From: Thermoproteota archaeon
Lineage (GTDB): Archaea > Thermoproteota > Korarchaeia > JAOZGF01 > JAOZFZ01
DNA length: 64,000 bases
Assembly: GCA_027491945.1 (NCBI GenBank)
Contig: JAOZFZ010000001.1
Span: 1 to 64,000, forward strand
Direction: 5' to 3'
Shown: positions 8,713 through 16,598 of the stretch, piece after piece
How the letters are laid out: every line of letters starts with the position of its first letter
How positions within the stretch are numbered: the first letter of the stretch is position 1
Made by a program: the position numbers and the translations under genes
Notes under the pieces: generated by a model
What the model saw: the letters and a program-made list of their open reading frames with translations, nothing else
Told to the model about the DNA's origin: nothing
The model's database searches: none

Positions 8713-8840
8713 GGGGGTAACAGCTCTATCCTTTCCCACGCCCTCTCGGAGCGCAGTACTCGGATAGACGAGGCCAGGCTTAACTTCTGAGTTCGGAATG
8801 GGATCAGGTGTTTCCCTGGCCTCTATGGCCGTTAACCCCC
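8713..8840 (-). rRNA. rrf: 5S ribosomal RNA
   Basis: On the minus strand the segment contains the conserved 5S core CCGAACTCAGAAG with the loop A/B context CACCTGATCCCATT. It is closed by complementary ends (GGGGGTTAACGGC near 8840 with GCTGTTACCCCC near 8713). The length of about 127 nt is normal. It is about 17 kb from the 16S-23S unit, as in TACK-group archaea. A TATA-like TGTTTAAAG lies about 50-60 nt upstream. Confidence 0.95.
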
Positions 8841-8889
8841 TTCCCTCGCTGGCCGTGCAACGCGATCTCTTCTAGCGCACCCTAAGAAT

Positions 8890-8915
8890 GGCTTTAAACA
8901 ATCATTATTTAAACC
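8890..8915. promoter_or_regulatory. Back-to-back TATA elements for 5S rRNA and the OB-fold/PCNA operon
   Basis: Two TATA-like boxes lie side by side. GGCTTTAAACA (8890-8900) reads as a box for the minus-strand 5S gene. TTATTTAAACC (8905-8915) is about 50 nt upstream of the plus-strand start at 8965. Confidence 0.45.
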
Positions 8916-8964
8916 TTGATGTTCAAGCATAACCTGGGTCAAGGATAGGACCGGGTGCTATAGG

Positions 8965-9255
8965 ATGGCTAAGGAGGTGAAGTCAAAGGGGGATCTCCAA
9001 GAGGGGAAGAGAGTTTGGGCTATAGGAACCGTTATGAACGTTAACAAAGGCACCCTGAAACTAAAGCTTATTGATGGCGCCGTCTTAGTTAAGCTTACTG
9101 GAGATGTAAAGAGCCATCCTCGGCAAGGGGATGCTCTTCTCATTATAGGTCTCGTCCAGAGTGGTAGAATTTTGGGTGATGTAGTTAAGGTTTTAAGGGG
9201 CTTTGACCTTGACCTTTACAGGCTGGCCCTAGAAGGGGTTAAGGCTGGGAAGTGA
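8965..9255 (+). CDS. Small OB-fold-like protein upstream of PCNA
   Basis: A 96-residue protein with a pattern of five short beta strands (RVWAIGTVMNV, TLKLKLIDG, AVLVKLTG, ALLIIGLVQ, ILGDVVKVL), consistent with one OB-fold. The family is not recognised. It sits 7 bp before pcn at the head of the replication operon, so a single-strand-binding or RPA-accessory role is a reasonable guess but unproven. Confidence 0.55.
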   Translation: MAKEVKSKGDLQEGKRVWAIGTVMNVNKGTLKLKLIDGAVLVKLTGDVKSHPRQGDALLIIGLVQSGRILGDVVKVLRGFDLDLYRLALEGVKAGK

Positions 9256-9262
9256 GTGATGC

Positions 9263-10018
9263 ATGAGCACGTTTAGCATGCTGATAGATGATGTCAACCT
9301 TTTTAAGAGGATTATAGAGAGCATAGAGGTGCTTGTCGACGAGGTAGCCCTGAAGATTAATGAAGATGGGGTTTTTACCCGCACAATAGATCTATCAAAG
9401 GTTGCAATGATAGAGCTTAATCTGCCAAAGGACTTTTTCGTCAAGTTCTCCTGCCAAGCAGAGACCATGATCGGAATAAGCCTTAATGACCTTAAAACAC
9501 GACTAAGGAGGGCTAGCTCAACAGATACCATAACGCTCCAGTATAATGATGAGCTGAAAATGGTTGAACTGATAATACAAGGCACATCGAGAAGAACGTT
9601 CAGGTTTCGGACACTTGTTAGCTCAGAGGGATACCTCGAAAGGGTCCCAAAGGTGCAGTACGTCGCCAAGGCTAAACTGCTTTCTAAAAGCTTCGCCGAT
9701 ATGATCCTTGACGCTGAAATAGTCTCAGAGCATGTTACGTTAAAAATAATCCCAGAGAGAGTAATAGCAGAGGCAAAAAGTGAGGAGGGAGAAACCATAG
9801 TTGAGCTTGATATGGAAACTGGTGGGTTATTGGAGATAGAGGCAGAGGGAGAGGCCTCCTCGACCTACAAGGTGGATCTATTAAAGAATATGCTTAAGGC
9901 CTCAAAAATAGCGGAAACCGTTGACATATACCTCGCAAACGATGTTCCACTCAAAATGGAGTACACAATACCTGGTGGAGGATATCTAGCATATTACCTA
10001 GCACCTTACATAGCCTAA
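9263..10018 (+). CDS. pcn: PCNA sliding clamp
   Basis: A 251-residue PCNA of normal length. Two repeats of the clamp fold are joined by an interdomain connector. The conserved C-terminal strand PLKMEYTIPGGG..YYLAPYI is the usual end of the protein. It forms the trimeric ring that tethers PolD, FEN1, ligase and RFC-loaded factors. It lies between an OB-fold gene and the primase genes, an arrangement that co-expresses fork components. Confidence 0.97.
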   Translation: MSTFSMLIDDVNLFKRIIESIEVLVDEVALKINEDGVFTRTIDLSKVAMIELNLPKDFFVKFSCQAETMIGISLNDLKTRLRRASSTDTITLQYNDELKMVELIIQGTSRRTFRFRTLVSSEGYLERVPKVQYVAKAKLLSKSFADMILDAEIVSEHVTLKIIPERVIAEAKSEEGETIVELDMETGGLLEIEAEGEASSTYKVDLLKNMLKASKIAETVDIYLANDVPLKMEYTIPGGGYLAYYLAPYIA

Positions 10019-10029
10019 GTGAAGTTCTA

Positions 10030-11085
10030 ATGCACGACCCCTCGTTTGCCGTAAGGTACCCCTTCAGCCGTGAGGCCAAGGATCTCCTTAGAGAGGAGAA
10101 AAAAACACTAGAGGACATATTAAAGGAGAAGCCGCATCTCATTGAAAGAGCTAAAAGAAGAGTTATAGCGGCGTTAATCGGTAAAACGCCGTTTATTGAG
10201 AGGGAAAGAGACGGGGAGTATGACCAACTTCTTCTCTACCCGTTGACAATAATGCTTGTAAGAGGTGCACAGGATGGGTATTTAACCTCTAGATTTGCTT
10301 CCTACGAGTCAAAGAGGCTTCATAGGAAGCTCGAAAATGAGAGAGAAGAAAACATATTGAAACTTGCTTATGGAACATTTGAAATAAACGTGCTAGTCGT
10401 AGAGGAGGTACCAAGTGGTGGGGGCTTAAGGGAGATTCGGGAGTTATACCTCCCCCTAAAAGATTATCTGTCATTGAGCAAGAGGTTTCGAGATCCCATT
10501 TGGAAGTTAACCAACAGGAAAGTTACAGGTGGAGCTGTAAAAGTCCATAGGCATGAATTGATAAGATTAATGGCTGAAGCATATAGGTTAAGACTTTTAA
10601 AAAGCGGAAGAATGAAGATTACAACGCCTATGCCGAAAAGCGTGTTAGAGGCTATAGATGAGATTAGGGCTCGGTTAATCACTGCAAAATCAGGAAGGAC
10701 CATCTCTTACACGTCTAGAGGACTACCTCCTTGCTTAGAGGATTTGTTAGGGAGGATTTCAAATCATGAGGACCTCTCACACACAGAGCGCGTAGTGGTA
10801 GCGTCTTTCCTGCTGAACAAGGGTGTTGGCGTCGAGGAGGTTATAAAGACTTTTGCTAACCTACCTGACTTTGACGAGGAGAAGACTAGATATCAGGTTG
10901 AACACCTTGCCGGTCTGAGGGGGTCTAAGAAGAAATACTCTGCCCCAAGCTGCAAAACAATGAGATCATACGGGCTATGTAGGGCCTCTGAGGCCTGTAG
11001 AGGCGTTAACCATCCCCTTCAATTTGGCAGGAAGAGGACGATTGAGGTTGAGCAGCAAAGAGCAGCTGCCAAAGAAAAGAAATAA
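10030..11085 (+). CDS. priL: DNA primase large subunit
   Basis: A 351-residue PriL. The helical N-terminal domain contacts PriS. The C-terminal domain carries the four Fe-S cysteines (Cys235, Cys308, Cys317, Cys323) in a SCKTMRSYGLC..C context. It regulates primer initiation and length as PriS partner. It starts 11 nt after pcn and is followed directly by priS. Confidence 0.95.
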   Translation: MHDPSFAVRYPFSREAKDLLREEKKTLEDILKEKPHLIERAKRRVIAALIGKTPFIERERDGEYDQLLLYPLTIMLVRGAQDGYLTSRFASYESKRLHRKLENEREENILKLAYGTFEINVLVVEEVPSGGGLREIRELYLPLKDYLSLSKRFRDPIWKLTNRKVTGGAVKVHRHELIRLMAEAYRLRLLKSGRMKITTPMPKSVLEAIDEIRARLITAKSGRTISYTSRGLPPCLEDLLGRISNHEDLSHTERVVVASFLLNKGVGVEEVIKTFANLPDFDEEKTRYQVEHLAGLRGSKKKYSAPSCKTMRSYGLCRASEACRGVNHPLQFGRKRTIEVEQQRAAAKEKK

Positions 11086-11086
11086 G

Positions 11087-12283
11087 GTGTTTATAGAGGG
11101 CTTCTTTAGAAGCTACTATAAGAAGAAGAGGAAAACAATAACGCATCCGGAAAGTATAGAGAACAGAGAGTTTGGATTCACGTTCTATGCTAAAGAGGGC
11201 ATGTATAGGCATATAGCTTTTTCTTCTCTTGGAGAGCTCAGAACGTTTCTTGTTAATCAGGCGCCAGTTAGCGCACACTACTCTACGGCTTTTTACAGGT
11301 TCCCAGATAGGCGAGATATGGATCAAAAGGGTTGGAGAGGTGCTGAGTTAGTTTTTGACATAGACGCTGACCACCTCGATATTAAGTTATCAAATGAAGC
11401 GTTTACATGGAGATGCTTGGAATGTGGAGAAGTAGGAGCTGGGACAAAAGAAAAATGCGTTAGCTGTGGTTCTTTAAAGTTAAAGGAAATCTTATGGCCG
11501 AATTCCGATGTTGTGGCAGCAGCCAGAAGGGAAGTTAAGAAGCTTGTGGATGACTTTCTCGTAGAGGATCTAGGAGTGAAGGAGGAAACGCTTCTCGTCG
11601 CATTCTCCGGACATAGAGGCTTTCATATCCATGTAATGAGAGAGGATCTGAATAGGCTAGACTCTGAGGAGCGCAGAGAGATAGTTGACTACATAAAGGG
11701 GATAGGTTGGAGCTTAAACGCTTGGTTTCGAGTCGAACGCGGTAGAATCTATGGGCCAAGCATTTTTGACCCGGGATGGGGAGGAAGAGTGGCGTCAGGA
11801 TTCTTGACCCTTTTAAACCGAAATGATGGTTCGTTACCAGAAGAGCTGGCTAAGAAAAAACGTATGATGAGAGTTAGGCTCTCCATACAGCCAGCACTCT
11901 GGTCAGATTCTGAGATTAGAATCTCTAGGAGAAAACTGCTGCAGATCCTGAATAAAGTAGTGGAAGAGAAGAAATGCAGGGTTGACGAGGCTGTAACAGT
12001 TGATGTTAGGAGGCTAATGAGAATACCCAATACACTTCACGGGAAAACCGGATTAAAAGCCGCTGTCGTACCTTTAGACACAATAGATGACTTTAACCCA
12101 TTCGAGCAGGCCTTTTTTAAGGAGAGATGGACGAAGGATGTTAGAGTAAGGGTGAATGCAACAGGTAGAATAATTATGAACAACACAGAGTTCGGACCCT
12201 ATCACAAGGAGGAGGTTAGCCTGCCAGAGCCTGTTGCCGTCTTTATAGTGCTAAAGGGAGGTGGGGACGTAGTTGGAGATTGA
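11087..12283 (+). CDS. priS: DNA primase small (catalytic) subunit
   Basis: The archaeo-eukaryotic primase polymerase subunit. It has catalytic Asp residues in VFDIDAD (about 91 and 93), a zinc knuckle (Cys110, Cys113, Cys124, Cys127), the nucleotide-binding SGHRGFHIHV and a late RIPNTLHGKTG motif. The start is uncertain: the frame is open from TTG 11024 and TTG 11048. The GTG at 11087, one base after the priL stop, gives about 27 residues before the conserved EFGF, close to other PriS proteins. Confidence 0.93.
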   Translation: MFIEGFFRSYYKKKRKTITHPESIENREFGFTFYAKEGMYRHIAFSSLGELRTFLVNQAPVSAHYSTAFYRFPDRRDMDQKGWRGAELVFDIDADHLDIKLSNEAFTWRCLECGEVGAGTKEKCVSCGSLKLKEILWPNSDVVAAARREVKKLVDDFLVEDLGVKEETLLVAFSGHRGFHIHVMREDLNRLDSEERREIVDYIKGIGWSLNAWFRVERGRIYGPSIFDPGWGGRVASGFLTLLNRNDGSLPEELAKKKRMMRVRLSIQPALWSDSEIRISRRKLLQILNKVVEEKKCRVDEAVTVDVRRLMRIPNTLHGKTGLKAAVVPLDTIDDFNPFEQAFFKERWTKDVRVRVNATGRIIMNNTEFGPYHKEEVSLPEPVAVFIVLKGGGDVVGD

Positions 12284-12866
12284 CTTGCTTGCTAGAGTTC
12301 TGCTTAAAGAGATGCGAAGTTTGGAGGTGAGAAAACTCAGAGGAGAGATAAGTATTTACAACCACGTAAAAGCAAAGATCAGCGAGTTAACATCGAGGAT
12401 AAGTAGCGACTTGGATGAGGTAGAAAGGGAAATCCTAACCTCCGAAATAAAGTTATTACATCAGATGGCCATGGCTCTTCTAACGTTAAGGCTTTACAAG
12501 GCCGTGATAAGTGGCACCGCCAATCTGCTTGATATAGAGAACAAAGCATTGGAAACTCTGAAAAATATCATCAGCAGCGGTGAAGAGAGCTGCAAAACCA
12601 AGCCTCATGTTGAAGCCATTGATCTCAAGGGGCTCTCTCTTGCGTTGCTGAGGTGTATGTCAGATTTTTCGGAATTCGTTGGGCCTGAAGACTTAAAAAC
12701 GTATGGTCCTTTAAGAGAGGGTGATCTTCTCCTCACAACTATTAACAATGTTAAGCCTTTAATTAGAAAGGGTATTGTGAGGGTTGTGAAAACACTTAGA
12801 GGGGTCTCATTCGGGGATGACAATGAAGGTTCCAAACATGCTTCGAACATATTGCCCCAAATGTAA
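12273..12866 (+). CDS. GINS complex subunit (Gins15/51 type)
   Basis: A 197-residue protein with a helical A-domain followed by the small B-domain TYGPLREGDLL..I....LIRKGIVRVV near the C-terminus, which is the arrangement of the Sld5/Psf1-like archaeal GINS. GINS bridges MCM, GAN/RecJ and primase. A gins15-type gene directly downstream of priS is a known archaeal order. It uses a TTG start overlapping priS by 11 nt, preceded by GGGAGGTGG. Its 3' end overlaps rpl44e. Confidence 0.85.
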   Translation: MEIDLLARVLLKEMRSLEVRKLRGEISIYNHVKAKISELTSRISSDLDEVEREILTSEIKLLHQMAMALLTLRLYKAVISGTANLLDIENKALETLKNIISSGEESCKTKPHVEAIDLKGLSLALLRCMSDFSEFVGPEDLKTYGPLREGDLLLTTINNVKPLIRKGIVRVVKTLRGVSFGDDNEGSKHASNILPQM

Positions 12867-13098
12867 GTCTCACACAGAACACTCTGTTAAGATCTTTAAG
12901 AAGGGAAAGAGCCGTAAGATGTCGTGGGGCGAAAGGCAACATAAGAAGCTACTCCGTGGGTATGGAGGTGCACCTAGAGGTAAGCAGAGAACGGTGAAGC
13001 GCACAAAGAAGCAGGCAATGATGTTAACATGCAAAGTCTGTGGTTACACGTTGGTTAGGAGGGGCGTGAGGCTAAAGAAGGTAGAGCTTAAGAGGTGA
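12823..13098 (+). CDS. rpl44e: 50S ribosomal protein L44e
   Basis: About 91 residues: MKVPNMLRTYCPKCK..H at the N-terminus and CKVCGY near the C-terminus form the zinc site, and the KQRTVKRTKKQ basic stretch is typical. It overlaps the end of the GINS gene by about 44 nt and rps27e by 4 nt. Confidence 0.96.
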   Translation: MKVPNMLRTYCPKCKSHTEHSVKIFKKGKSRKMSWGERQHKKLLRGYGGAPRGKQRTVKRTKKQAMMLTCKVCGYTLVRRGVRLKKVELKR

Positions 13099-13322
13099 CA
13101 GCCTTGAAAGCTGAGGAGCCATGGAAAAAGAGAGAAACCGAGTACATCCCTAAACCTAAGAGCAGGTTTTACATGGCAAAGTGCCCCAATTGCGGCCATG
13201 AACAAATACTTTACTCCCACTCAACCCTTGTGGTTGAGTGCATGGTGTGTGGGAATGTGCTGGCAGAGCCACGTGGTGGGAAGGCAAAAATAAGGGCAAG
13301 GATAATAAAGGAGTTAGGTTGA
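13095..13322 (+). CDS. rps27e: 30S ribosomal protein S27e
   Basis: A 75-residue zinc-ribbon ribosomal protein with CPNCGHEQ and CMVCGNVL, and the basic RARIIKELG end. It has a GTG start overlapping the rpl44e stop. The L44e-S27e-aIF2-alpha order is standard in archaea. Confidence 0.96.
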   Translation: MTALKAEEPWKKRETEYIPKPKSRFYMAKCPNCGHEQILYSHSTLVVECMVCGNVLAEPRGGKAKIRARIIKELG

Positions 13323-13328
13323 GAGGGG

Positions 13329-14138
13329 ATGTTCAAAAGGAGATCCTTTCCAAGAAGGGGTGAACTGGTAATAGGGGAGGTAACAAGAATAGACGAGTAT
13401 GGAGCTTACATCCATATCTCGGAATACGAGAAAGAGGGGTTTATACCCAGATCAGAGGTCTCGAGTAAGTGGGTTAAGGATATAAGACATTTTGTGAGGG
13501 AGAACCAAAGGGTAGTAGCACGTGTTATAAGGGTAAACCCACGGCGTGAGATAATAGACCTATCCCTGAAGAGCGTAAGGGAAGGAGAAGCTAAAAAGGC
13601 TCTTCAGGAATGGAAAAGGAGAAAGCGCGCCGTTTACCTTCTTAATCTGCTAAGTAAAAGGTTAAAGCGTAGCTTAGAGGATATCTATAAGCGTGTGGGG
13701 ACGAGGTTTGAGAGAGAGTTTGGTGATGCTCTAGCTGGATTTGAAATGGTTGTATATGAGGGCCCTGAGTTCTTAGACAAAATGGGGTTTACCGACGAAG
13801 AGAAGGGGGCAATTAGGGAGATAGCGGAACGCAACATAGAGGTTCCGATTGTGACTATGTCACGATATGTTAAGTTGGTAAGCCTTGCTCCGGATGGAGT
13901 TAAGGCAATAAGGGACGTTTTGGTTGGGGCTAGAGAAGAGAACAAAGAGAATGGCTTTGAGATAAAAATAACTAGTGCAGGGTCACCGCGATATAGGATA
14001 ACGGTAATCTCGGATGATGCAAAAAGGGTTGACAGAAAGCTCAGGGATATAATACGCCACATGCAGGAAGCTGCGCAGAGAAAACCTGGTATGAACATCG
14101 AGATCCTTGAAAAGAAAGAGGTCAGGAAAGGTGGCTAG
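13329..14138 (+). CDS. eif2a: Translation initiation factor aIF2 alpha subunit
   Basis: A 269-residue aIF2-alpha. It has an S1-type OB-fold at the N-terminus (GELVIGEVTRIDEYGAYIHISEY), a helical domain and a C-terminal alpha-beta domain that contacts aIF2-gamma. It is part of the heterotrimer that delivers initiator Met-tRNA to the small subunit. Its stop overlaps the start of the next small zinc-ribbon gene. Confidence 0.96.
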   Translation: MFKRRSFPRRGELVIGEVTRIDEYGAYIHISEYEKEGFIPRSEVSSKWVKDIRHFVRENQRVVARVIRVNPRREIIDLSLKSVREGEAKKALQEWKRRKRAVYLLNLLSKRLKRSLEDIYKRVGTRFEREFGDALAGFEMVVYEGPEFLDKMGFTDEEKGAIREIAERNIEVPIVTMSRYVKLVSLAPDGVKAIRDVLVGAREENKENGFEIKITSAGSPRYRITVISDDAKRVDRKLRDIIRHMQEAAQRKPGMNIEILEKKEVRKGG

Positions 14139-14331
14139 CGGGGTTTTGGTGAAGTGCAAAACCTGCAGCGCATATTTCATCGAGGAAGAAATGTGCCCGA
14201 GATGCGGTGGTGAGACAGAAATACCTGGTCTAACGAATAAGAACCTCAAGAGGATGGTTGAACGCATACAGGAGGTTATAAAAAGAGGTGAAACAGCCTA
14301 TCTGCTAAGAATCCTTAGCAGCGATTGTTAA
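14131..14331 (+). CDS. Small zinc-ribbon protein in the Nop10 position
   Basis: About 66 residues from a GTG overlapping the aIF2-alpha stop. One zinc ribbon (VKCKTCSAYF..MCPRCGG) is followed by a lysine/arginine-rich helix. The usual fourth gene here is Nop10, the H/ACA RNP protein. The ribbon spacing resembles Nop10, but the conserved PPRFSPEDxYGKYR tail is missing and a different helix (NLKRMVERIQEVIKR) takes its place. It is either a strongly diverged Nop10 or an unrelated ribbon. Confidence 0.5.
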   Translation: MASGVLVKCKTCSAYFIEEEMCPRCGGETEIPGLTNKNLKRMVERIQEVIKRGETAYLLRILSSDC

Positions 14332-14345
14332 CCGTTGCAAAGAAG

Positions 14346-14355
14346 AATTTAAATA
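14346..14355 (+). promoter_or_regulatory. TATA box of tRNA-Thr(CGT)
   Basis: AATTTAAATA lies 28-37 nt upstream of the tRNA 5' end, the spacing expected for an archaeal promoter with a very short leader. Confidence 0.55.
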
Positions 14356-14382
14356 GAACCGGGATGAAATGCATTTTGATGA

Positions 14383-14479
14383 GCCCTGGTAGCTCAGTGG
14401 TAGAGCGGCTGACTATGAGGGCCGATCCTCGTATAGATGGGAGAGCAGCAGGTCGCGGGTTCAAATCCCGCCCAGGGCT
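14383..14479 (+). tRNA. tRNA-Thr(CGT) with two introns
   Basis: The acceptor GCCCTGG/CCAGGGC, discriminator T and T-arm GCGGG/CCCGC are clear. A normal anticodon arm forms only if two segments are removed: about 15 nt (14412-14426) between positions 30 and 31, and about 10 nt (14434-14443) after position 37. This yields stem GCTGC/GCAGC and loop CTCGTAA, anticodon CGT, and a 72-nt mature tRNA. Thr identity agrees with T73, shared with the two other Thr genes nearby. The sequence is followed by a T-run. Confidence 0.78.
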
Positions 14480-14534
14480 TTTTAATTCACCCAATCTCTC
14501 AATCCTAGTCTTTTAACCAAAAGGGATGGATAAG

Positions 14535-14544
14535 CTTTAAATAA
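14535..14544 (+). promoter_or_regulatory. TATA box of tRNA-Leu(CAA)/tRNA-Thr(GGT)
   Basis: CTTTAAATAA lies 37-46 nt upstream of tRNA-Leu(CAA). The next tRNA follows after 3 nt and is probably co-transcribed. Confidence 0.5.
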
Positions 14545-14580
14545 TGTGTTCTCTATGCCTCCTTGGAGATCACCCAATGG

Positions 14581-14674
14581 GCGGGGGTTGCCGAGCCAGG
14601 TCAAAGGCGCCAGACTCAAGATCAGAGAGATCTGGTGGATCAGTCCTTCGAGGGTTCAAATCCCTCCCCCCGCA
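14581..14674 (+). tRNA. tRNA-Leu(CAA) with a 9-nt intron
   Basis: Class II Leu tRNA with acceptor GCGGGGG/CCCCCGC and A73. The anticodon stem CCAGA pairs only with TCTGG located 9 nt later than expected, so about 9 nt (ATCAGAGAG) after position 37 must be removed. The mature length is 85 nt, identical to the intronless Leu(CAG) in this window. Confidence 0.85.
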
Positions 14675-14677
14675 TGT

Positions 14678-14803
14678 GCCCCGGTAGCTCAAGATTTGGG
14701 AGAAGCCCAAATCGGCGAGGCTGGCCGGAGCGCCGGCTTGGTATTACCGTCTACTGTAATAATGAAGAGCCGGAGGTCGCGGGTTCGAGTCCCGCCCGGG
14801 GCT
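14678..14803 (+). tRNA. tRNA-Thr(GGT) with D-loop and anticodon introns
   Basis: Acceptor GCCCCGG/CCGGGGC, T73. The D-stem GCTC/GAGC is separated by an oversized loop holding a roughly 29-nt insertion with its own hairpin (GATTTGGG..CCCAAATC). The anticodon stem CCGGC/GCCGG encloses TTGGTA, a roughly 25-nt intron and A, giving anticodon GGT. Confidence 0.85.
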
Positions 14804-14880
14804 TCTCTAATTCTTGCTGCAAAGCTCTTAAAAACGAGGGCAAAGGACGAACAAGAGCTGCAGACTAAGAACGAGTGAGG

Positions 14881-14989
14881 TGCCGGGGGCGGGCGGCTCG
14901 GTGGAGCTTTCGAACCCGCGACCTCTAGATTATGAGTCTAGCGCTCTTGTTGGGTTTATTAACCCTCTAACCACCTGAGCTACCCCGGC
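14881..14989 (-). tRNA. Elongator tRNA-Met(CAT) with D-loop and T-loop introns
   Basis: Acceptor GCCGGGG/CCCCGGC, A73, anticodon arm CTAGA-CTCATAA-TCTAG (CAT) uninterrupted. The D-loop contains about 21 extra nt (around 14946-14967). The T-loop TTCGAA is interrupted after position 59 by about 14 nt before the CCCGC strand. Removing both gives 74 nt. Confidence 0.88.
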
Positions 14990-15112
14990 TTTTGGGAGCA
15001 ATATACCAACACGAGTCTGAAGAGGGGCCTGCTAGCTTTTAAAATCTTTTCTCTTCACACGCGATAAGGAGCGATCAATAGTCATATCGATTAAGCTGAG
15101 CGGATGAGAAAA

Positions 15113-15123
15113 AATTTTAAAGG
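15113..15123 (+). promoter_or_regulatory. TATA box of tRNA-Thr(TGT)/tRNA-Pro(TGG)
   Basis: AATTTTAAAGG lies 30-40 nt upstream of tRNA-Thr(TGT). The Pro gene follows after 7 nt. Confidence 0.5.
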
Positions 15124-15152
15124 TTTTAACGTAACCGTTAACCCCCATAGAA

Positions 15153-15278
15153 GCCGCCGTAGCTCAGCTCGGTAGAGCGAGGGACTTGTAAGCTGGTACG
15201 GCTAGTCAGGGGATCCCTTGGTCGAGGGTTCAAATAGCCCTTGCTCGAGGCGAGGGCTTGAAAATCCCTCCGGCGGCT
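15153..15278 (+). tRNA. tRNA-Thr(TGT) with anticodon and T-loop introns
   Basis: Acceptor GCCGCCG/CGGCGGC, T73. The anticodon stem AGGGA/TCCCT encloses CTTGTA, about 22 nt, then A, giving anticodon TGT. The T-stem GAGGG/CCCTC encloses TTCAAA interrupted after position 59 by about 28 nt, which folds into its own hairpin (AGCCCTTGCTCG/CGAGGGCT-like). Confidence 0.88.
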
Positions 15279-15285
15279 TTACAGA

Positions 15286-15376
15286 GGGGCCGTGGGGTAG
15301 CTAGGTCCATCCTTCGAGACTTGGGCTCTCGAGAGCTGAAAGCCGAGAAACCCCGGTTCAAATCCGGGCGGCCCCA
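15286..15376 (+). tRNA. tRNA-Pro(TGG) with variable-region intron
   Basis: Acceptor GGGGCCG/CGGCCCC, A73. Anticodon arm CGAGA-CTTGGGC-TCTCG gives TGG. Twenty nt instead of five separate the anticodon stem from the T-stem CCCGG/CCGGG, implying a roughly 15-nt intron in the variable region. A copy at 51816 differs only at the wobble base. Confidence 0.85.
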
Positions 15377-15399
15377 TCCATCATTAATAAGGTAATACA

Positions 15400-15870
15400 T
15401 CACAGAGTTTTTTCCATGAGATAGGCGTCTTCTCCATCCCTGTAATAGCCCTTCAGGACATCCATAATTTTGTAACCAAGCTTCTTGTAGAGGAAGATGC
15501 CAGGGTAATTCATAACCCTAACCTCTAAAAAAATGCTCTTTAAACCCTCAGCCCTGGCCCTCTCCTCAAGGTGGAGAAGAAGGGAGGTTGCTATTCCCAT
15601 CCTCCTATACTGGGGTATTATAGCGATTGAGATCAAATGAAGCCTTTTAGTCACGCCAAGAAAGCGAATATGGGGCTCTACCCGGGCCATTGCATAGCCA
15701 ACTATCCCCCCACCCGCATCGGCGACGAGAAAATATTGAGGAAAGTTAACAAGTATGTTCTCAAAAAATTGCCGAGAATAATTTTCAGGAAGACAGGTCC
15801 TATTTATTTCCATTACTCGAGAAATCTCTGAACGTTTAACGCCACGTATAAGAAGGGGTTTTCTCTGCAT
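15400..15870 (-). CDS. rimI: N-terminal acetyltransferase, RimI/Ard1-like GNAT
   Basis: About 156 residues of GNAT fold: the strand with LHLISIAIIPQYRR, then the acetyl-CoA loop RRMGIAT, then EVRVMNYPGIFLYKKLGY, where the Asn/Tyr positions are typical of RimI/NAA10 enzymes that acetylate protein N-termini. The frame is open further upstream, but that part overlaps the tRNA-Leu gene on the same strand. The ATG at 15870 gives a start at the family's normal position. An internal motif variant (RRMGIA rather than RGxGxA) is within the family range. Confidence 0.85.
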   Translation of the reverse strand: MQRKPLLIRGVKRSEISRVMEINRTCLPENYSRQFFENILVNFPQYFLVADAGGGIVGYAMARVEPHIRFLGVTKRLHLISIAIIPQYRRMGIATSLLLHLEERARAEGLKSIFLEVRVMNYPGIFLYKKLGYKIMDVLKGYYRDGEDAYLMEKTL

Positions 15871-15901
15871 CCCTGAGACAACACCCCATCGCTTGTAGTG
15901 A

Positions 15902-15998
15902 TGCGGGGGGTGGGATTTGAACCCACGCAGAGCTAACTCACCAGGTCTCTCCACAAGACCTAAGCCTGGCGCCTTTGACCTGGCTCGGCAACCCCCGC
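15902..15998 (-). tRNA. tRNA-Leu(TAG) with a 12-nt intron
   Basis: Class II Leu tRNA with the same acceptor and D-arm as the other Leu genes. Anticodon stem CCAGG/CCTGG encloses CTTAGG, 12 extra nt (TCTTGTGGAGAG) and A, giving anticodon TAG. The total of 97 nt is 12 more than the intronless Leu(CAG). Confidence 0.87.
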
Positions 15999-16021
15999 TT
16001 TCATCTATAGATCACTCTACT

Positions 16022-16567
16022 CTACAACTTTTTAAGTTTGAATAAATCTAAGAGGGCGACCCTCTCAAGCATCAGTTTTTCGGCTCTCTCCTGAATGCTT
16101 TCACCGGGAAGCCGGGTTTTAGCGATGAGTTTTCGATTAACATCATGGGATTTAAAAGCTTTTTTCTGAGGAGATTGCAGGCAAGGCATGGATGCTATTA
16201 ACCCCCTCTCCATTAAAAATCGGCAAAGTAGCCTTGTTGCCCTAGAGAGCTCCCTTTTCCTATTGTATAAGAACAAGACCAGTAAACATGGAGACGCAAG
16301 GTTGTTTTTCTCCTTCATCTTAGAGATTTGCCGTTCACCGATTAGATAACAGAGAATTTCAATTTCTAACTTCTTTGAAAGATTATTGCCACCCATAAAC
16401 GCCCTAAGAGCGTGAATAACGGCACTTTTAGCCTGTTTGAGAGAGAAAAAGAGTTGAGGATTTAGAAATATGAGTTTAACGCTGTACAGATGCTCTACCT
16501 TATCTTTAATCGTAAAGAGAAGAAACTCGGGGGGTACGTGCGCAAATTCCAGTAAGAAAACGCGGAT
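16022..16567 (-). CDS. cgi121: KEOPS complex subunit Cgi121
   Basis: The conserved core LKQAKSAVIHALRAFMGGNNLSK and then EIEILCYLIGERQISK matches Cgi121/TPRKB, which binds the Bud32 kinase and presents tRNA in the KEOPS t6A37 machinery. The frame runs through tRNA-Arg upstream, so translation must begin after about 16598. No ATG, GTG or TTG exists in this frame between the tRNA end and the conserved core. The coordinate given is an ATC codon that would start just before VFLLEF. The start is therefore doubtful: a rare start codon, translation from the tRNA transcript, or a sequence error are all possible. Confidence 0.7.
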   Translation of the reverse strand: MRVFLLEFAHVPPEFLLFTIKDKVEHLYSVKLIFLNPQLFFSLKQAKSAVIHALRAFMGGNNLSKKLEIEILCYLIGERQISKMKEKNNLASPCLLVLFLYNRKRELSRATRLLCRFLMERGLIASMPCLQSPQKKAFKSHDVNRKLIAKTRLPGESIQERAEKLMLERVALLDLFKLKKL

Positions 16568-16598
16568 TGAACGGTAATACTTAACTTTAGAACTGGGA

